Source: an uncultured Oscillospiraceae bacterium (GTDB taxonomy: Bacteria; Bacillota; Clostridia; Oscillospirales; Oscillospiraceae). Taken from it: a stretch of 26,748 nucleotides of DNA. Shown piece after piece: positions 14,071-21,084 of this stretch (its first letter is position 1; every line of letters begins with the position of its first letter). The stretch is from positions 1 through 26,748 of the forward strand of contig CAADVN010000037.1 of the NCBI GenBank assembly GCA_900752445.1, in the 5' to 3' direction. The translations under genes were made by a program, and so were the position numbers. Below the pieces are notes generated by a model that saw only the letters and a program-made list of their open reading frames with translations, did not search any database and was not told where the DNA came from.

Positions 14071-16059
14071 TCATTTCGCCTCGTGCCTGCCCTTGGGCTG
14101 TCTTATCTCGCCGTTGTAGGCCATGATAGAGACCAGCGCCGCACCGACTGCCGCGATGGCGTCGATGAAGGCCGAGAACCACAGTGTTGAGAAGCCGAGT
14201 CCGGCGATGATGAGCAGCACCACCTTGACCGCACCCACGCCCGCAAGCGCAGACATGGAGAGCATCTTGGCATACTTGGATATCGCTATCGACAGCGCCA
14301 CGCGGTCCACGTTTCCTCCGAAAATGGTAACGTCAGCGCCCACAGGCATAGTCAGCGCCTCGAGCCCGGTCATAGCGACGTCTATATCCGCCGCAGTATG
14401 CGAGCCCGCAAAGCATTCGCCGCCGCCGACATACATCAGCTCGCGGTCCTTGATGCAGCCCTGCTTCACGTCTGCCAGCAAGGAGCGCACCTTTTCTCTG
14501 TCGCACTCGGAATAATACTCCGATATGCCCAGAGCAGAGGCAGTCCGAGCCGCAGAATCCCGCGTCTCGTTCGTGAACAGCACTATGCTGTCCACCCCGC
14601 CCTCGCGCAGTTCGGAAACGCCCGCCGCAGCATCTGCCCGCAGCGAATCGCTCAGTACCAGCCTGCCGGCGTACTCGCCGCCTATTGATACATACAGCGA
14701 ATAGTCGTCAGTCACGTCCGAATCGGGCACGTAAACGCCCTTTATCATCATAAGGTCCTTGCTGCCAACGCAGATGCTGATGCCATCGACCTTCACCTCT
14801 ACACCGCTGCCGGGGATCTCAACGAAGTTCTCAATGAGGTCAATGTAGATGTTGTCGCCATAAGCCGCAATGACCGATTTAGCCTGGGCCGTATTTGAAT
14901 AGGCCAGGGCGTGCGCCGCTATTTTGAGCAGCACGTCCGTCTCCATCCTCTGGGCCTTTATGGCCACTACCTTCGGGCAGCCTTCAGACAGTGTCCCGGC
15001 TTTGTCAAATGCGACCGTACCGACAGCAGTTGCCGCGTCCATAACGCCGCAGTTGTCGAACAATATGCCCATCTTCGCAGCGCCGCACATGCTGCTGAGC
15101 CTTATCAGGGGTATGGCAACGAACAGCGCGCAGGGATTGGCTATCACCAGGAACATCGCGGCGCGGCGCACCGCCTCGCTTATCGTTGTCTCGGTCAGGA
15201 GCGGCAGAAGGATTATGAGCAGTATCGCCAGCAGCGTCACCGCCGGAGTATAGTACATCTGCAGCGAGGCGAGCGTCTTGGGGATGACCTCTCCCCTCTT
15301 CGCGCCGTTTTCAACGCTGCTGTAAAGCGCGCGCGCCGCTGAGTCCGCAGCGGTGGCCGTCACTTCACAGCGCAGCTCGCCGCCACGGTTCAGGCTGCCG
15401 GCAAGCAGCTCGTCGCCCTCTTTGGCAAGCACCTCGCCGCTGAGATCGCCCAGGGTGCTCCTGTCCAGGCTGGACCGGCCCTCAAGCACTATGCAGTCGC
15501 AGGGCACGCGCTCGCCCGGCTTTACGATGACATGCTCGCCGACCTGGACGCTGTCCACCGCGACGAGCTCCTCGGCTCCGCTGTCGTTCACCACATATGT
15601 ATAGTCCTGCTCGCAGAATACGGTGTCAAGCACGGAATGCCTTGTCCGCGTGCAGGCATAGTCGATGAAAATGCTGCCGATCTGGTACAGCAGCACCAGG
15701 GCCGTGCCCTCGATAACGGCGCCGAAAGCCATCGCCAGCACCGCCGATAGAGTCAGCAGCACTGTTTTATCCAGATACTTGCCCTCGATAACGCTCAAGA
15801 CCGCGCCCGCCAGTATGTCATAGCCCGCGACGAGCGCAGACAGTATCAGCAAAACGAGCGGCCAGGGCTCCGGAAGGCTCTTGAGCAGCAGCGATACCGC
15901 AAAAGCAGCGCAGGAGACGATGAGCCTCACTATGAGCAAGACGTCAAGATCCGGCTCGCCGGAATCGCAGGCCGGTCTGCCATAGGCCGCGCCGCAGCAG
16001 TCTCCAGCGCAGCTGAAGCGTCCCCCGGTTATTCGTTCGAGCAATTCCTTAAAGGTCAT
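14071..16059 (-). CDS. Degenerate P1B-type (heavy-metal) P-type ATPase homologue, probably not a normal pump
   Basis: The 662-residue frame is intact and has the layout of heavy-metal ATPases: a short Cys-rich N-terminus (Cys17, 21, 22, 31), N-terminal membrane helices, an actuator-like domain (VGEHVIVKPGERVPCDCIVLEG), the TM6 region, a P/N domain and two C-terminal helices. Key motifs are altered. The TM6 CPC is NPC (Asn308-Cys310). DKTGT is DKAGT (Asp352-Thr356), keeping Asp and Lys. TGES aligns with GDLS (204-207). The SEHP loop is replaced by AYSNTAQAK. GDGxND is GGGECF (545-550), losing the Mg-binding Asp. It is therefore unlikely to run the usual transport cycle and may be a pseudo-ATPase with a sensing or structural role. 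An AAGGAGGGGGT site precedes the ATG. It lies 39 bases after fba with no terminator between. Confidence 0.85.
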   Translation of the reverse strand: MTFKELLERITGGRFSCAGDCCGAAYGRPACDSGEPDLDVLLIVRLIVSCAAFAVSLLLKSLPEPWPLVLLILSALVAGYDILAGAVLSVIEGKYLDKTVLLTLSAVLAMAFGAVIEGTALVLLYQIGSIFIDYACTRTRHSVLDTVFCEQDYTYVVNDSGAEELVAVDSVQVGEHVIVKPGERVPCDCIVLEGRSSLDRSTLGDLSGEVLAKEGDELLAGSLNRGGELRCEVTATAADSAARALYSSVENGAKRGEVIPKTLASLQMYYTPAVTLLAILLIILLPLLTETTISEAVRRAAMFLVIANPCALFVAIPLIRLSSMCGAAKMGILFDNCGVMDAATAVGTVAFDKAGTLSEGCPKVVAIKAQRMETDVLLKIAAHALAYSNTAQAKSVIAAYGDNIYIDLIENFVEIPGSGVEVKVDGISICVGSKDLMMIKGVYVPDSDVTDDYSLYVSIGGEYAGRLVLSDSLRADAAAGVSELREGGVDSIVLFTNETRDSAARTASALGISEYYSECDREKVRSLLADVKQGCIKDRELMYVGGGECFAGSHTAADIDVAMTGLEALTMPVGADVTIFGGNVDRVALSIAISKYAKMLSMSALAGVGAVKVVLLIIAGLGFSTLWFSAFIDAIAAVGAALVSIMAYNGEIRQPKGRHEAK

Positions 16060-16098
16060 CGGACCCCCTCCTTGTCAGTCTTCGCTTGTTATACCGCC

Positions 16099-17037
16099 TC
16101 AGTCGGCCTTGCCGTCGCAGCCGAGCACATCGACTATCTTGTGCTTGACCATCTCCTTGATGGCGGCGCGAGCAGGCTTCAGGTACTGCCTCGGGTCGAA
16201 GTCCGCCGGATGCTCCGCGAAATACTTCCTGATGGAAGCCGTCATCGCAAGCCTGAGGTCGGAGTCGATGTTGATCTTGCAGACAGCGCTCCTCGCCGCC
16301 TGGCGCAGCTGATCCTCGGGCACACCAATGGCGCCGGGCATGTTGCCGCCGTACTTGTTGATCTCAGCCACGAACTCCTGAGGTACAGAGGAAGCGCCGT
16401 GCAGGACTATCGGGAATCCCGGCAGGTTCTTCTCGACCGCCGCGAGCACGTCGAAGCGCAGCTGGGGCTTCGTGCCGGGCTTGAACTTGTACGCACCGTG
16501 GCTCGTGCCGATGGCAATGGCCAGAGAGTCGCAGCCCGTCCTCTCGACGAACTCCTGGACCTCTTCGGGCCTCGTGTAGGAGGCATGGCCCTCCTCGACC
16601 TTGACCTCGTCCTCGATGCCGGCCAGCGTGCCCAGCTCGGCCTCGACGACTACGCCGTGGTCGTGCGCGTACTCAACGACCTGCTTCGTGATGGCTATGT
16701 TCTCCTCAAAGGGCTTGGAGCTCGCGTCTATCATGACGGAGGTGAAGCCGCCGTCTATGCAGCTCTTGCAGAGCTCAAAGCTGTCACCATGGTCGAGGTG
16801 CAGGCAGATGGGCAGACCCGTCTCAATGACCGCGGCTTCTACGAGCTTCATCAGGTAGGTGTGGTTCGCGTAGGCCCTCGCGCCCTTCGATACCTGGAGT
16901 ATCAGCGGAGCGCGCAGCTCGGAGGCAGCCTCAGTGATGCCCTGGACTATCTCCATGTTGTTGACGTTGAAGGCGCCGATAGCGTAGCCGCCGTCATAGG
17001 CTTTGCGGAACATTTCCTTGGATGTAACGATGCTCAT
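16099..17037 (-). CDS. fba: Class II fructose-1,6-bisphosphate aldolase
   Basis: This cytoplasmic zinc aldolase splits fructose-1,6-bisphosphate into dihydroxyacetone phosphate and glyceraldehyde-3-phosphate. The 312-residue product shows GAFNVNNMEIVQG, the zinc and catalytic loop LHLDHGDS (Asp82, His83), Glu134 in VEAELGTLAG, His180 in GTSHGAYKF, His213 in VLHGASSVP, and the phosphate-binding end KINIDSDLRLA. The start has AAGGAGATAA a suitable distance upstream. It is transcribed away from the PPi-type phosphofructokinase gene, whose product is its substrate. The promoters of the two genes overlap in the 108-base gap. The ATPase-like and zinc-ribbon genes follow in the same direction without a visible terminator. 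Confidence 0.97.
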   Translation of the reverse strand: MSIVTSKEMFRKAYDGGYAIGAFNVNNMEIVQGITEAASELRAPLILQVSKGARAYANHTYLMKLVEAAVIETGLPICLHLDHGDSFELCKSCIDGGFTSVMIDASSKPFEENIAITKQVVEYAHDHGVVVEAELGTLAGIEDEVKVEEGHASYTRPEEVQEFVERTGCDSLAIAIGTSHGAYKFKPGTKPQLRFDVLAAVEKNLPGFPIVLHGASSVPQEFVAEINKYGGNMPGAIGVPEDQLRQAARSAVCKINIDSDLRLAMTASIRKYFAEHPADFDPRQYLKPARAAIKEMVKHKIVDVLGCDGKAD

Positions 17038-17081
17038 AAAAATTATCTCCTTTATTCGCGGTAAATTTATGCTATTGCTTA

Positions 17082-17110
17082 TTTATTATATCCCAAACAT
17101 ATGATATAAT
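17082..17110 (+). promoter_or_regulatory. Promoter of pfp, overlapping the fba promoter
   Basis: A perfect TATAAT (17105-17110) carries an upstream TG (17102-17103), making an extended -10. The -35 position (17082-17087, TTTATT) is weak and lies over the -10 of fba. RNA polymerase could occupy only one of the two promoters at a time. Confidence 0.7.
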
Positions 17111-17113
17111 CAA
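17085..17113 (-). promoter_or_regulatory. Promoter of fba, overlapping the pfp promoter
   Basis: On the minus strand TTGATT (17108-17113) and a perfect TATAAT (17085-17090) are 17 bases apart. The -10 is the left arm of the inverted repeat ATTATATC (17085-17092) / GATATAAT (17103-17110), whose right arm is the -10 of pfp. Confidence 0.75.
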
Positions 17114-17145
17114 TACAACCTTTTTAAGAATTTAGGGGGTACATC

Positions 17146-18387
17146 ATGGAAAAGACACTCAAGGGCGCCTGCATCATAGGCCAATCGGGCGGCCCGACCT
17201 CTGTTATCAACTCCAGCGCCTACGGCGTCATCAGGACCGCGCTGGACAATGAGGCCATCACCAAGGTCTACGGTGCAGCGCACGGCATCAAAGGCGTGCT
17301 CGAGGACAAGCTCTACGACATGGGCGAGGAGGACGCTTACGAGCTCAGCCTGCTCATGAACACTCCGTCCTCGGAGCTCGGCTCCTGCCGCTACAAGATG
17401 GCGGACCCTGAGAAGGACGACACCGACTATAAGCGCATCCTCGAGATATTCAAGAAATACGATGTCCGCTACTTCTTCTACAACGGCGGCAACGACTCGA
17501 TGGATACCTGCGACAAGATAAGCCGCTTCATGGAGAAGTCTGGCTACGAGTGCCGGGTCATGGGCGTGCCCAAGACCATCGACAACGACCTGTATAACAC
17601 CGACCACTGCCCCGGCTTCGGCAGCGCGGCGAAATACATCGCCACCTCCTGCGCCGAGGTCTACAAGGACGCGCACGTCTACGACACGGGCATGATCGTC
17701 ATCATCGAGATCATGGGCCGTCACGCGGGCTGGCTCGCGGCCAGCGCCGCCCTGGCGAATCTCACCGGCTGCGGCCCCGACCTCATCTACCTGCCCGAGA
17801 CCGACTTCGATATGGACAAGTTCGTAGCCGAGGCCTCCCGCATCTATAAGGAGAAGGGCAACTGCATCGTCGCCGTCTCCGAGGGCATCCACTACGCCGA
17901 CGGCAGCTTCGTTTCCGAGGCGAAGACCAGCGCGACTGACGGCTTTGGCCACGCGCAGCTCGGCGGGCTGGCTTCCCTGCTCGCTTCTGTAATAAAGGAG
18001 AAGACCGGCGCGAAGGTGCGCGGCATAGAGCTTTCCCTGCTGCAGCGCTGCGGCGCCCATGTCGCCTCTGCCACCGACGTGAGCGAGGCCTTCATGGCCG
18101 GCGAGGTCGCGGTGCTCTCCGCCGTCGGCGGTGAGACCGGCAAGATGGTCGCCTTCGCCCGCGAGTACGTGGACGGTAAGTACACCTGCGTACCTAAGCT
18201 CGTCCCGCTTACCAGCGTCGCAAACTTCGAGAAGAAGGTCCCGGCCGAGTGGATAACGCCCGACGGCTGCGGCGTGACGCAGGACTTCATCGACTACGCC
18301 CTGCCCCTCATCCAGGGCGAGCCCGAGCGCCCGACTGAGAACTCGCTGCCCAGGTACGCGCGGCTCAAGAAGGTACTGGCGAAGTAA
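17146..18387 (+). CDS. Phosphofructokinase, probably pyrophosphate-dependent
   Basis: This enzyme phosphorylates fructose-6-phosphate to fructose-1,6-bisphosphate. The 413-residue product has the PFK fold motifs GQSGGPTSVINSSAYG, FFYNGGNDSMDT (GGNDS at residues 114-118), VPKTIDNDL (PKTIDND at 142-148), GFGSAAKY and EIMGRHAGWLAA. Lys in PKTIDND, where ATP-dependent enzymes have Gly, is the usual mark of PPi-dependent PFK. The first loop reads GGND, neither the GGDG of ATP enzymes nor the GGDD of many PPi enzymes. I recall that variant from a clostridial and spirochaete PPi-PFK clade. PPi as donor would make the step reversible. It is divergent from fba, has an AGGGGG site, and ends at a bidirectional terminator. 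Confidence 0.9.
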   Translation: MEKTLKGACIIGQSGGPTSVINSSAYGVIRTALDNEAITKVYGAAHGIKGVLEDKLYDMGEEDAYELSLLMNTPSSELGSCRYKMADPEKDDTDYKRILEIFKKYDVRYFFYNGGNDSMDTCDKISRFMEKSGYECRVMGVPKTIDNDLYNTDHCPGFGSAAKYIATSCAEVYKDAHVYDTGMIVIIEIMGRHAGWLAASAALANLTGCGPDLIYLPETDFDMDKFVAEASRIYKEKGNCIVAVSEGIHYADGSFVSEAKTSATDGFGHAQLGGLASLLASVIKEKTGAKVRGIELSLLQRCGAHVASATDVSEAFMAGEVAVLSAVGGETGKMVAFAREYVDGKYTCVPKLVPLTSVANFEKKVPAEWITPDGCGVTQDFIDYALPLIQGEPERPTENSLPRYARLKKVLAK

Positions 18388-18406
18388 TTATACCACGAAA
18401 ACTGAT

Positions 18407-18438
18407 ACCGGCGCCGTCATTATCCTGACGGCGCCGGT
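18407..18438. terminator. Bidirectional terminator between pfp and cotJC
   Basis: A perfect 13-bp GC-rich stem ACCGGCGCCGTCA (18407-18419) / TGACGGCGCCGGT (18426-18438) with loop TTATCC. TGTTT follows on the plus strand and ATCAGTTTTC on the minus strand, so it can end both converging transcripts. Confidence 0.9.
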
Positions 18439-18441
18439 GTT

Positions 18442-19038
18442 TCACTTGTCAAAGGCCGGGTTTATGGCGTAAACGTTTTTCTGGTCCAGTTTCTCTGAGG
18501 CAAGACGAAGGCCCTCGCCGAAGCGCTGGTAGTGTATGACTTCGCGCTCACGCAGGAAGCGTATGACGTCGCTGACGTCCGGGTCGTCGCAGAGGCGAAG
18601 GATGTTGTCGTATGTCACCCTTGCCTTCTGCTCGGCGGCCATGTTCTCCGTAAGGTCGGCAATGACGTCGCCCTTCACGCCTATGCCGGCTGCATTCCAG
18701 GGAGAGCCCGAAGCCGATGTCGGATAAACGCCGGCGGTATGGTCCACGAAGTAGGCCTCATAGCCCGCCTTCTTTATCTGCTCCGGCGTCATGCTGCGCG
18801 TGAGCTGGTGCACGATCGCACCTATCATCTCGAGGTGGCCCAGCTCCTCGGTGCCGATATCCGTGAGAAGGCCCTTCAGTTCAGGGTATGGCATGGAGTA
18901 GCGCTGGCTGAGATACCTAAGCGAAGCGCCTAATTCGCCATCAGGCCCGCCGTATTGGCTTATGATGAACTTTGCCAGGGCCGGGTTCGTGTTTTTTATC
19001 TTCACGGGGTATTGCAGCTTTTTCTCATATACGAACAT
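18442..19038 (-). CDS. cotJC: Spore coat protein CotJC, manganese-catalase family
   Basis: The 198-residue protein matches CotJC of spore-formers, a ferritin-like four-helix protein of the manganese catalase family found in the inner spore coat. Seen: YPVKIKNTNPALAKFI near the N-terminus and candidate di-manganese ligands Glu35 (GELGASLRYL), Glu64/65 and His68 (IGTEELGHLEMI), Glu136 (AAEQKARVTYD) and His169 (REVIHYQRFGEGL). Length is usual for the family. A peroxide-removing or coat-structural role is inferred from family knowledge. It starts four bases after the stop of the fused cotJA-cotJB gene, with AAGGAGG inside that gene's end. It shows that the organism, or a recent ancestor, makes endospores. 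Confidence 0.93.
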   Translation of the reverse strand: MFVYEKKLQYPVKIKNTNPALAKFIISQYGGPDGELGASLRYLSQRYSMPYPELKGLLTDIGTEELGHLEMIGAIVHQLTRSMTPEQIKKAGYEAYFVDHTAGVYPTSASGSPWNAAGIGVKGDVIADLTENMAAEQKARVTYDNILRLCDDPDVSDVIRFLREREVIHYQRFGEGLRLASEKLDQKNVYAINPAFDK

Positions 19039-19042
19039 GCTT

Positions 19043-19495
19043 TCAGCCCTCCTTCGCGCTGACGTAGTCCCAGGGCCAGGGGTCTTTCAGCCAGGTATAG
19101 CTCTTTGCCGATATGAGGTCCGAGCGGCAGATAGGCCCGAAGCGAGCGACATATTCTTTTTTCCCTTCGTCATAAAGTTTGAGGAAGGACTGATAGGTTG
19201 CAAAAGCCTGCGTGTCGCCAGAATGAGTGTCCAGGTACAGTCCGAGCTCCGCTGTGACGAAATCGAGCGCCATGAGCTCGCGCAGCTCGGTTGTCTCCGC
19301 GGGCATTTGATTTACGATGTTCTTGAAGGGCAGATCGAGGCCCGGGAACAGAGTGCCCCTCGTAAGAGCTTCTCCGCTCTTATAGGCCGGCTCACTGCTC
19401 TGCTGCATCGGGATCTGCGACAGCGCCAGCGGCGCACATTCGGGCAGCTCGCCCTGCTTATAGCCGCAGCTCACCTGCGTATCCATATTTTCCAA
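19043..19495 (-). CDS. Fused spore coat protein CotJA-CotJB
   Basis: The single 150-residue frame contains both small CotJ proteins that are separate in Bacillus. Residues about 18-62 are CotJA-like (LALSQIPMQQ, YKSGEALTRGTLFPGLDLPF). Residues about 66-150 are CotJB-like (LRELMALDFVTAELGLYLDTH, KLYDEGKKEYVARFGP, WLKDPWPWDY). There is no internal stop, and no second start is needed. The TTG at 19495 is preferred because AGGAGG lies eight bases upstream; the ATG at 19486 is 17 bases away. The domain order and the following cotJC keep the standard cotJA-cotJB-cotJC order. Expression by a sporulation sigma factor is expected, but I could not identify a reliable SigE or SigK promoter in the 56 bases before the start. 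Confidence 0.85.
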   Translation of the reverse strand: MENMDTQVSCGYKQGELPECAPLALSQIPMQQSSEPAYKSGEALTRGTLFPGLDLPFKNIVNQMPAETTELRELMALDFVTAELGLYLDTHSGDTQAFATYQSFLKLYDEGKKEYVARFGPICRSDLISAKSYTWLKDPWPWDYVSAKEG

Positions 19496-19551
19496 TTTGA
19501 TTGCCTCCTATTTTCTTGGAAGGGCTCAGTGCCCTCAGCCCATGTTATGCA

Positions 19552-19592
19552 CGAAAAAGACGTGCCGTTACAAGGACGGCACGTCTTTTTCG
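19552..19592. terminator. Terminator of the MATE gene (17-bp perfect stem)
   Basis: CGAAAAAGACGTGCCGT (19552-19568) and ACGGCACGTCTTTTTCG (19576-19592) form a perfect stem with a 7-base loop, with an A-run and a T-run in the arms. It lies three bases after the MATE stop codon and isolates it from the cotJ genes. By symmetry it can work in both directions. Confidence 0.92.
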
Positions 19593-19595
19593 TAT

Positions 19596-20942
19596 TCAAT
19601 AGGCGGCGGCGAGGCGGATGCGGCTCCATGTACGTGAATGCCAGCGCCAGAGGAACAGGCCGGCTCTCAGGCACTCGTCGCAGGCCATCGCTATCCAGAT
19701 CCCCTCGAGCCCCAGCCCGAGCGGCCCCGACAGCAGTATCCCGCCGCCCAGCGCGGTCAGCCAGGCGCTTATTATGCAGATGGTTATCGGGAAGCGTATG
19801 TCGCCGCAGGCCTGCAGGGCCCGGCACATGACTATATTTACCGCGCGGCCCAGCTCAAGCGGTATCTCGATGAGCATGATGGTCTTGGCCAGCGCCACGA
19901 CCTGCGCATCGCTGGTGAATATGGCGCACAGCGGCTCGGAAAATAGGTAAAGCAGCGTCGAGACCAGCCCGGATATGCACACAGAGGCGTACATCGTGCG
20001 CCGCACGCACCTGTCTGTTGAGTCCGTGTCGCCCGCGCCCATGAGTCGGGCTACCACGACCTGCGCCGCCTGTGCCACGGCTGAGGCGAATATGTACGAG
20101 AGCATCGCAAACATGTTCACGTACACCCGCGTGTTTATCACGAACAGCTCAAAGCGGTTGCACACGGCCTGTATGCATATCTGCGACAGGTTATATGACA
20201 CCGTTTCGCCGCCGGACGGGATGCCTATATGCAGCAGCCCGCGCAGCTGTCGCTTCGGAAAGGGCTTCAGGCAGGCTTTAGATACCGCCCCGCGCCCGAA
20301 ATAGCGCCGGAACATCAGCCCGATGACCACGACGCCTGCAAGCCTTGAGAGCCCGCTGGATATCGCCGCGCCGGCCACGCCAAGCGCAGGCAGGCCAAAA
20401 AGCCCGTTTATGAGCAGCGCGTTGCAGCCGATGTTCAGGAGATTCACCAGCACTGACACCAGCATAGTCTGCCGCATCAGCTGGCTGCTCCTGAAAAAGG
20501 CCGTGAACGTGAGATACACCGCCTGGAAGACCATGCCCGCGCCGATGATGCGGATGTACAGCACTGCCTCGTCGAATATCTCTTCGGGCACGTTCATGAG
20601 CCTGTAGGCCGGCCTGCACAGGAAGATCAGCGCCGCGCTTACGGCAAAGCCGAAAATGAGGTTAGCCAGCAGCGAGACGGTATAGGTCTCGCGCAGGCGC
20701 TCCGTGCTGCCCGCTCCGAGGTACTGGGATATCAGTATTGTGGCAGCAGTGCAGATGACCGAGAACACTATCAGCAGCAGGTTGACTATCTGGTTCGCAT
20801 TCCCGATAGCGCCCACCAGGTCCTGGTCGTACCAGCCGACCATTATCTGGTCCGCATTGCCCACGAGCATCTGCAGCACCAGCTCTATAAATATCGGCCA
20901 AGAAAGGCTGAGTATGCTGTTTTCGCGCCTGGTTCTCAACAT
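19596..20942 (-). CDS. MATE-family multidrug/cation antiporter
   Basis: The 448-residue integral membrane protein has about twelve hydrophobic segments in two homologous halves. Seen: ILSLSWPIFIELVLQMLVGNADQIMVG at the N-terminus, typical of MATE exporters, plus ISQYLGAG and the corresponding VVVARLMGAG in the second half. It would exchange Na+ or H+ for a drug or metabolite; the substrate is unknown. The ATG is at 20942, but the best Shine-Dalgarno (GGAGGAG) is about 14 bases upstream, longer than usual, and no closer in-frame start exists. It has its own sigma-A promoter and its own terminator, so it is a single-gene unit. Confidence 0.93.
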   Translation of the reverse strand: MLRTRRENSILSLSWPIFIELVLQMLVGNADQIMVGWYDQDLVGAIGNANQIVNLLLIVFSVICTAATILISQYLGAGSTERLRETYTVSLLANLIFGFAVSAALIFLCRPAYRLMNVPEEIFDEAVLYIRIIGAGMVFQAVYLTFTAFFRSSQLMRQTMLVSVLVNLLNIGCNALLINGLFGLPALGVAGAAISSGLSRLAGVVVIGLMFRRYFGRGAVSKACLKPFPKRQLRGLLHIGIPSGGETVSYNLSQICIQAVCNRFELFVINTRVYVNMFAMLSYIFASAVAQAAQVVVARLMGAGDTDSTDRCVRRTMYASVCISGLVSTLLYLFSEPLCAIFTSDAQVVALAKTIMLIEIPLELGRAVNIVMCRALQACGDIRFPITICIISAWLTALGGGILLSGPLGLGLEGIWIAMACDECLRAGLFLWRWHSRTWSRIRLAAAY

Positions 20943-20980
20943 GATACGCTCTTTGACTCCTCCATTTTAATGGCTGATAC

Positions 20981-21008
20981 ATTATAGTTCCGCCACGGAA
21001 AAAGTCAA
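20981..21008 (-). promoter_or_regulatory. Promoter of the MATE gene
   Basis: On the minus strand TTGACT (21003-21008) and a perfect TATAAT (20981-20986) are 16 bases apart, about 40 bases before the start codon. Confidence 0.75.
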
Positions 21009-21084
21009 TCGGCGTTTTGCACACAGTTTGACGGCCCGGTCCGCGAGCCGCTGAACACTTTGGCGAAGGCAAGGCGCGCCGTAC

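Noticed and set aside
14071..16059. Calling the ATPase-like gene a pseudogene
   Set aside because: The frame is full length, has a strong ribosome-binding site and keeps membrane topology; the motif changes are substitutions, not stops or frameshifts.
16072..17064. 330-codon plus-strand frame opposite fba
   Set aside because: It is the antisense of the aldolase, which has complete catalytic motifs; the frame has no family resemblance.
19542..19549. CATAACAT on the minus strand as a SigE-type -10 for the cotJ genes
   Set aside because: The -35 position falls in the MATE terminator stem and has no SigE-like match, so the element alone is too weak to call.
21009..21084. Imperfect GC-rich hairpin after the subtilisin gene as a terminator
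   Set aside because: Pairing is broken and no T-run follows; I see no clear terminator there.
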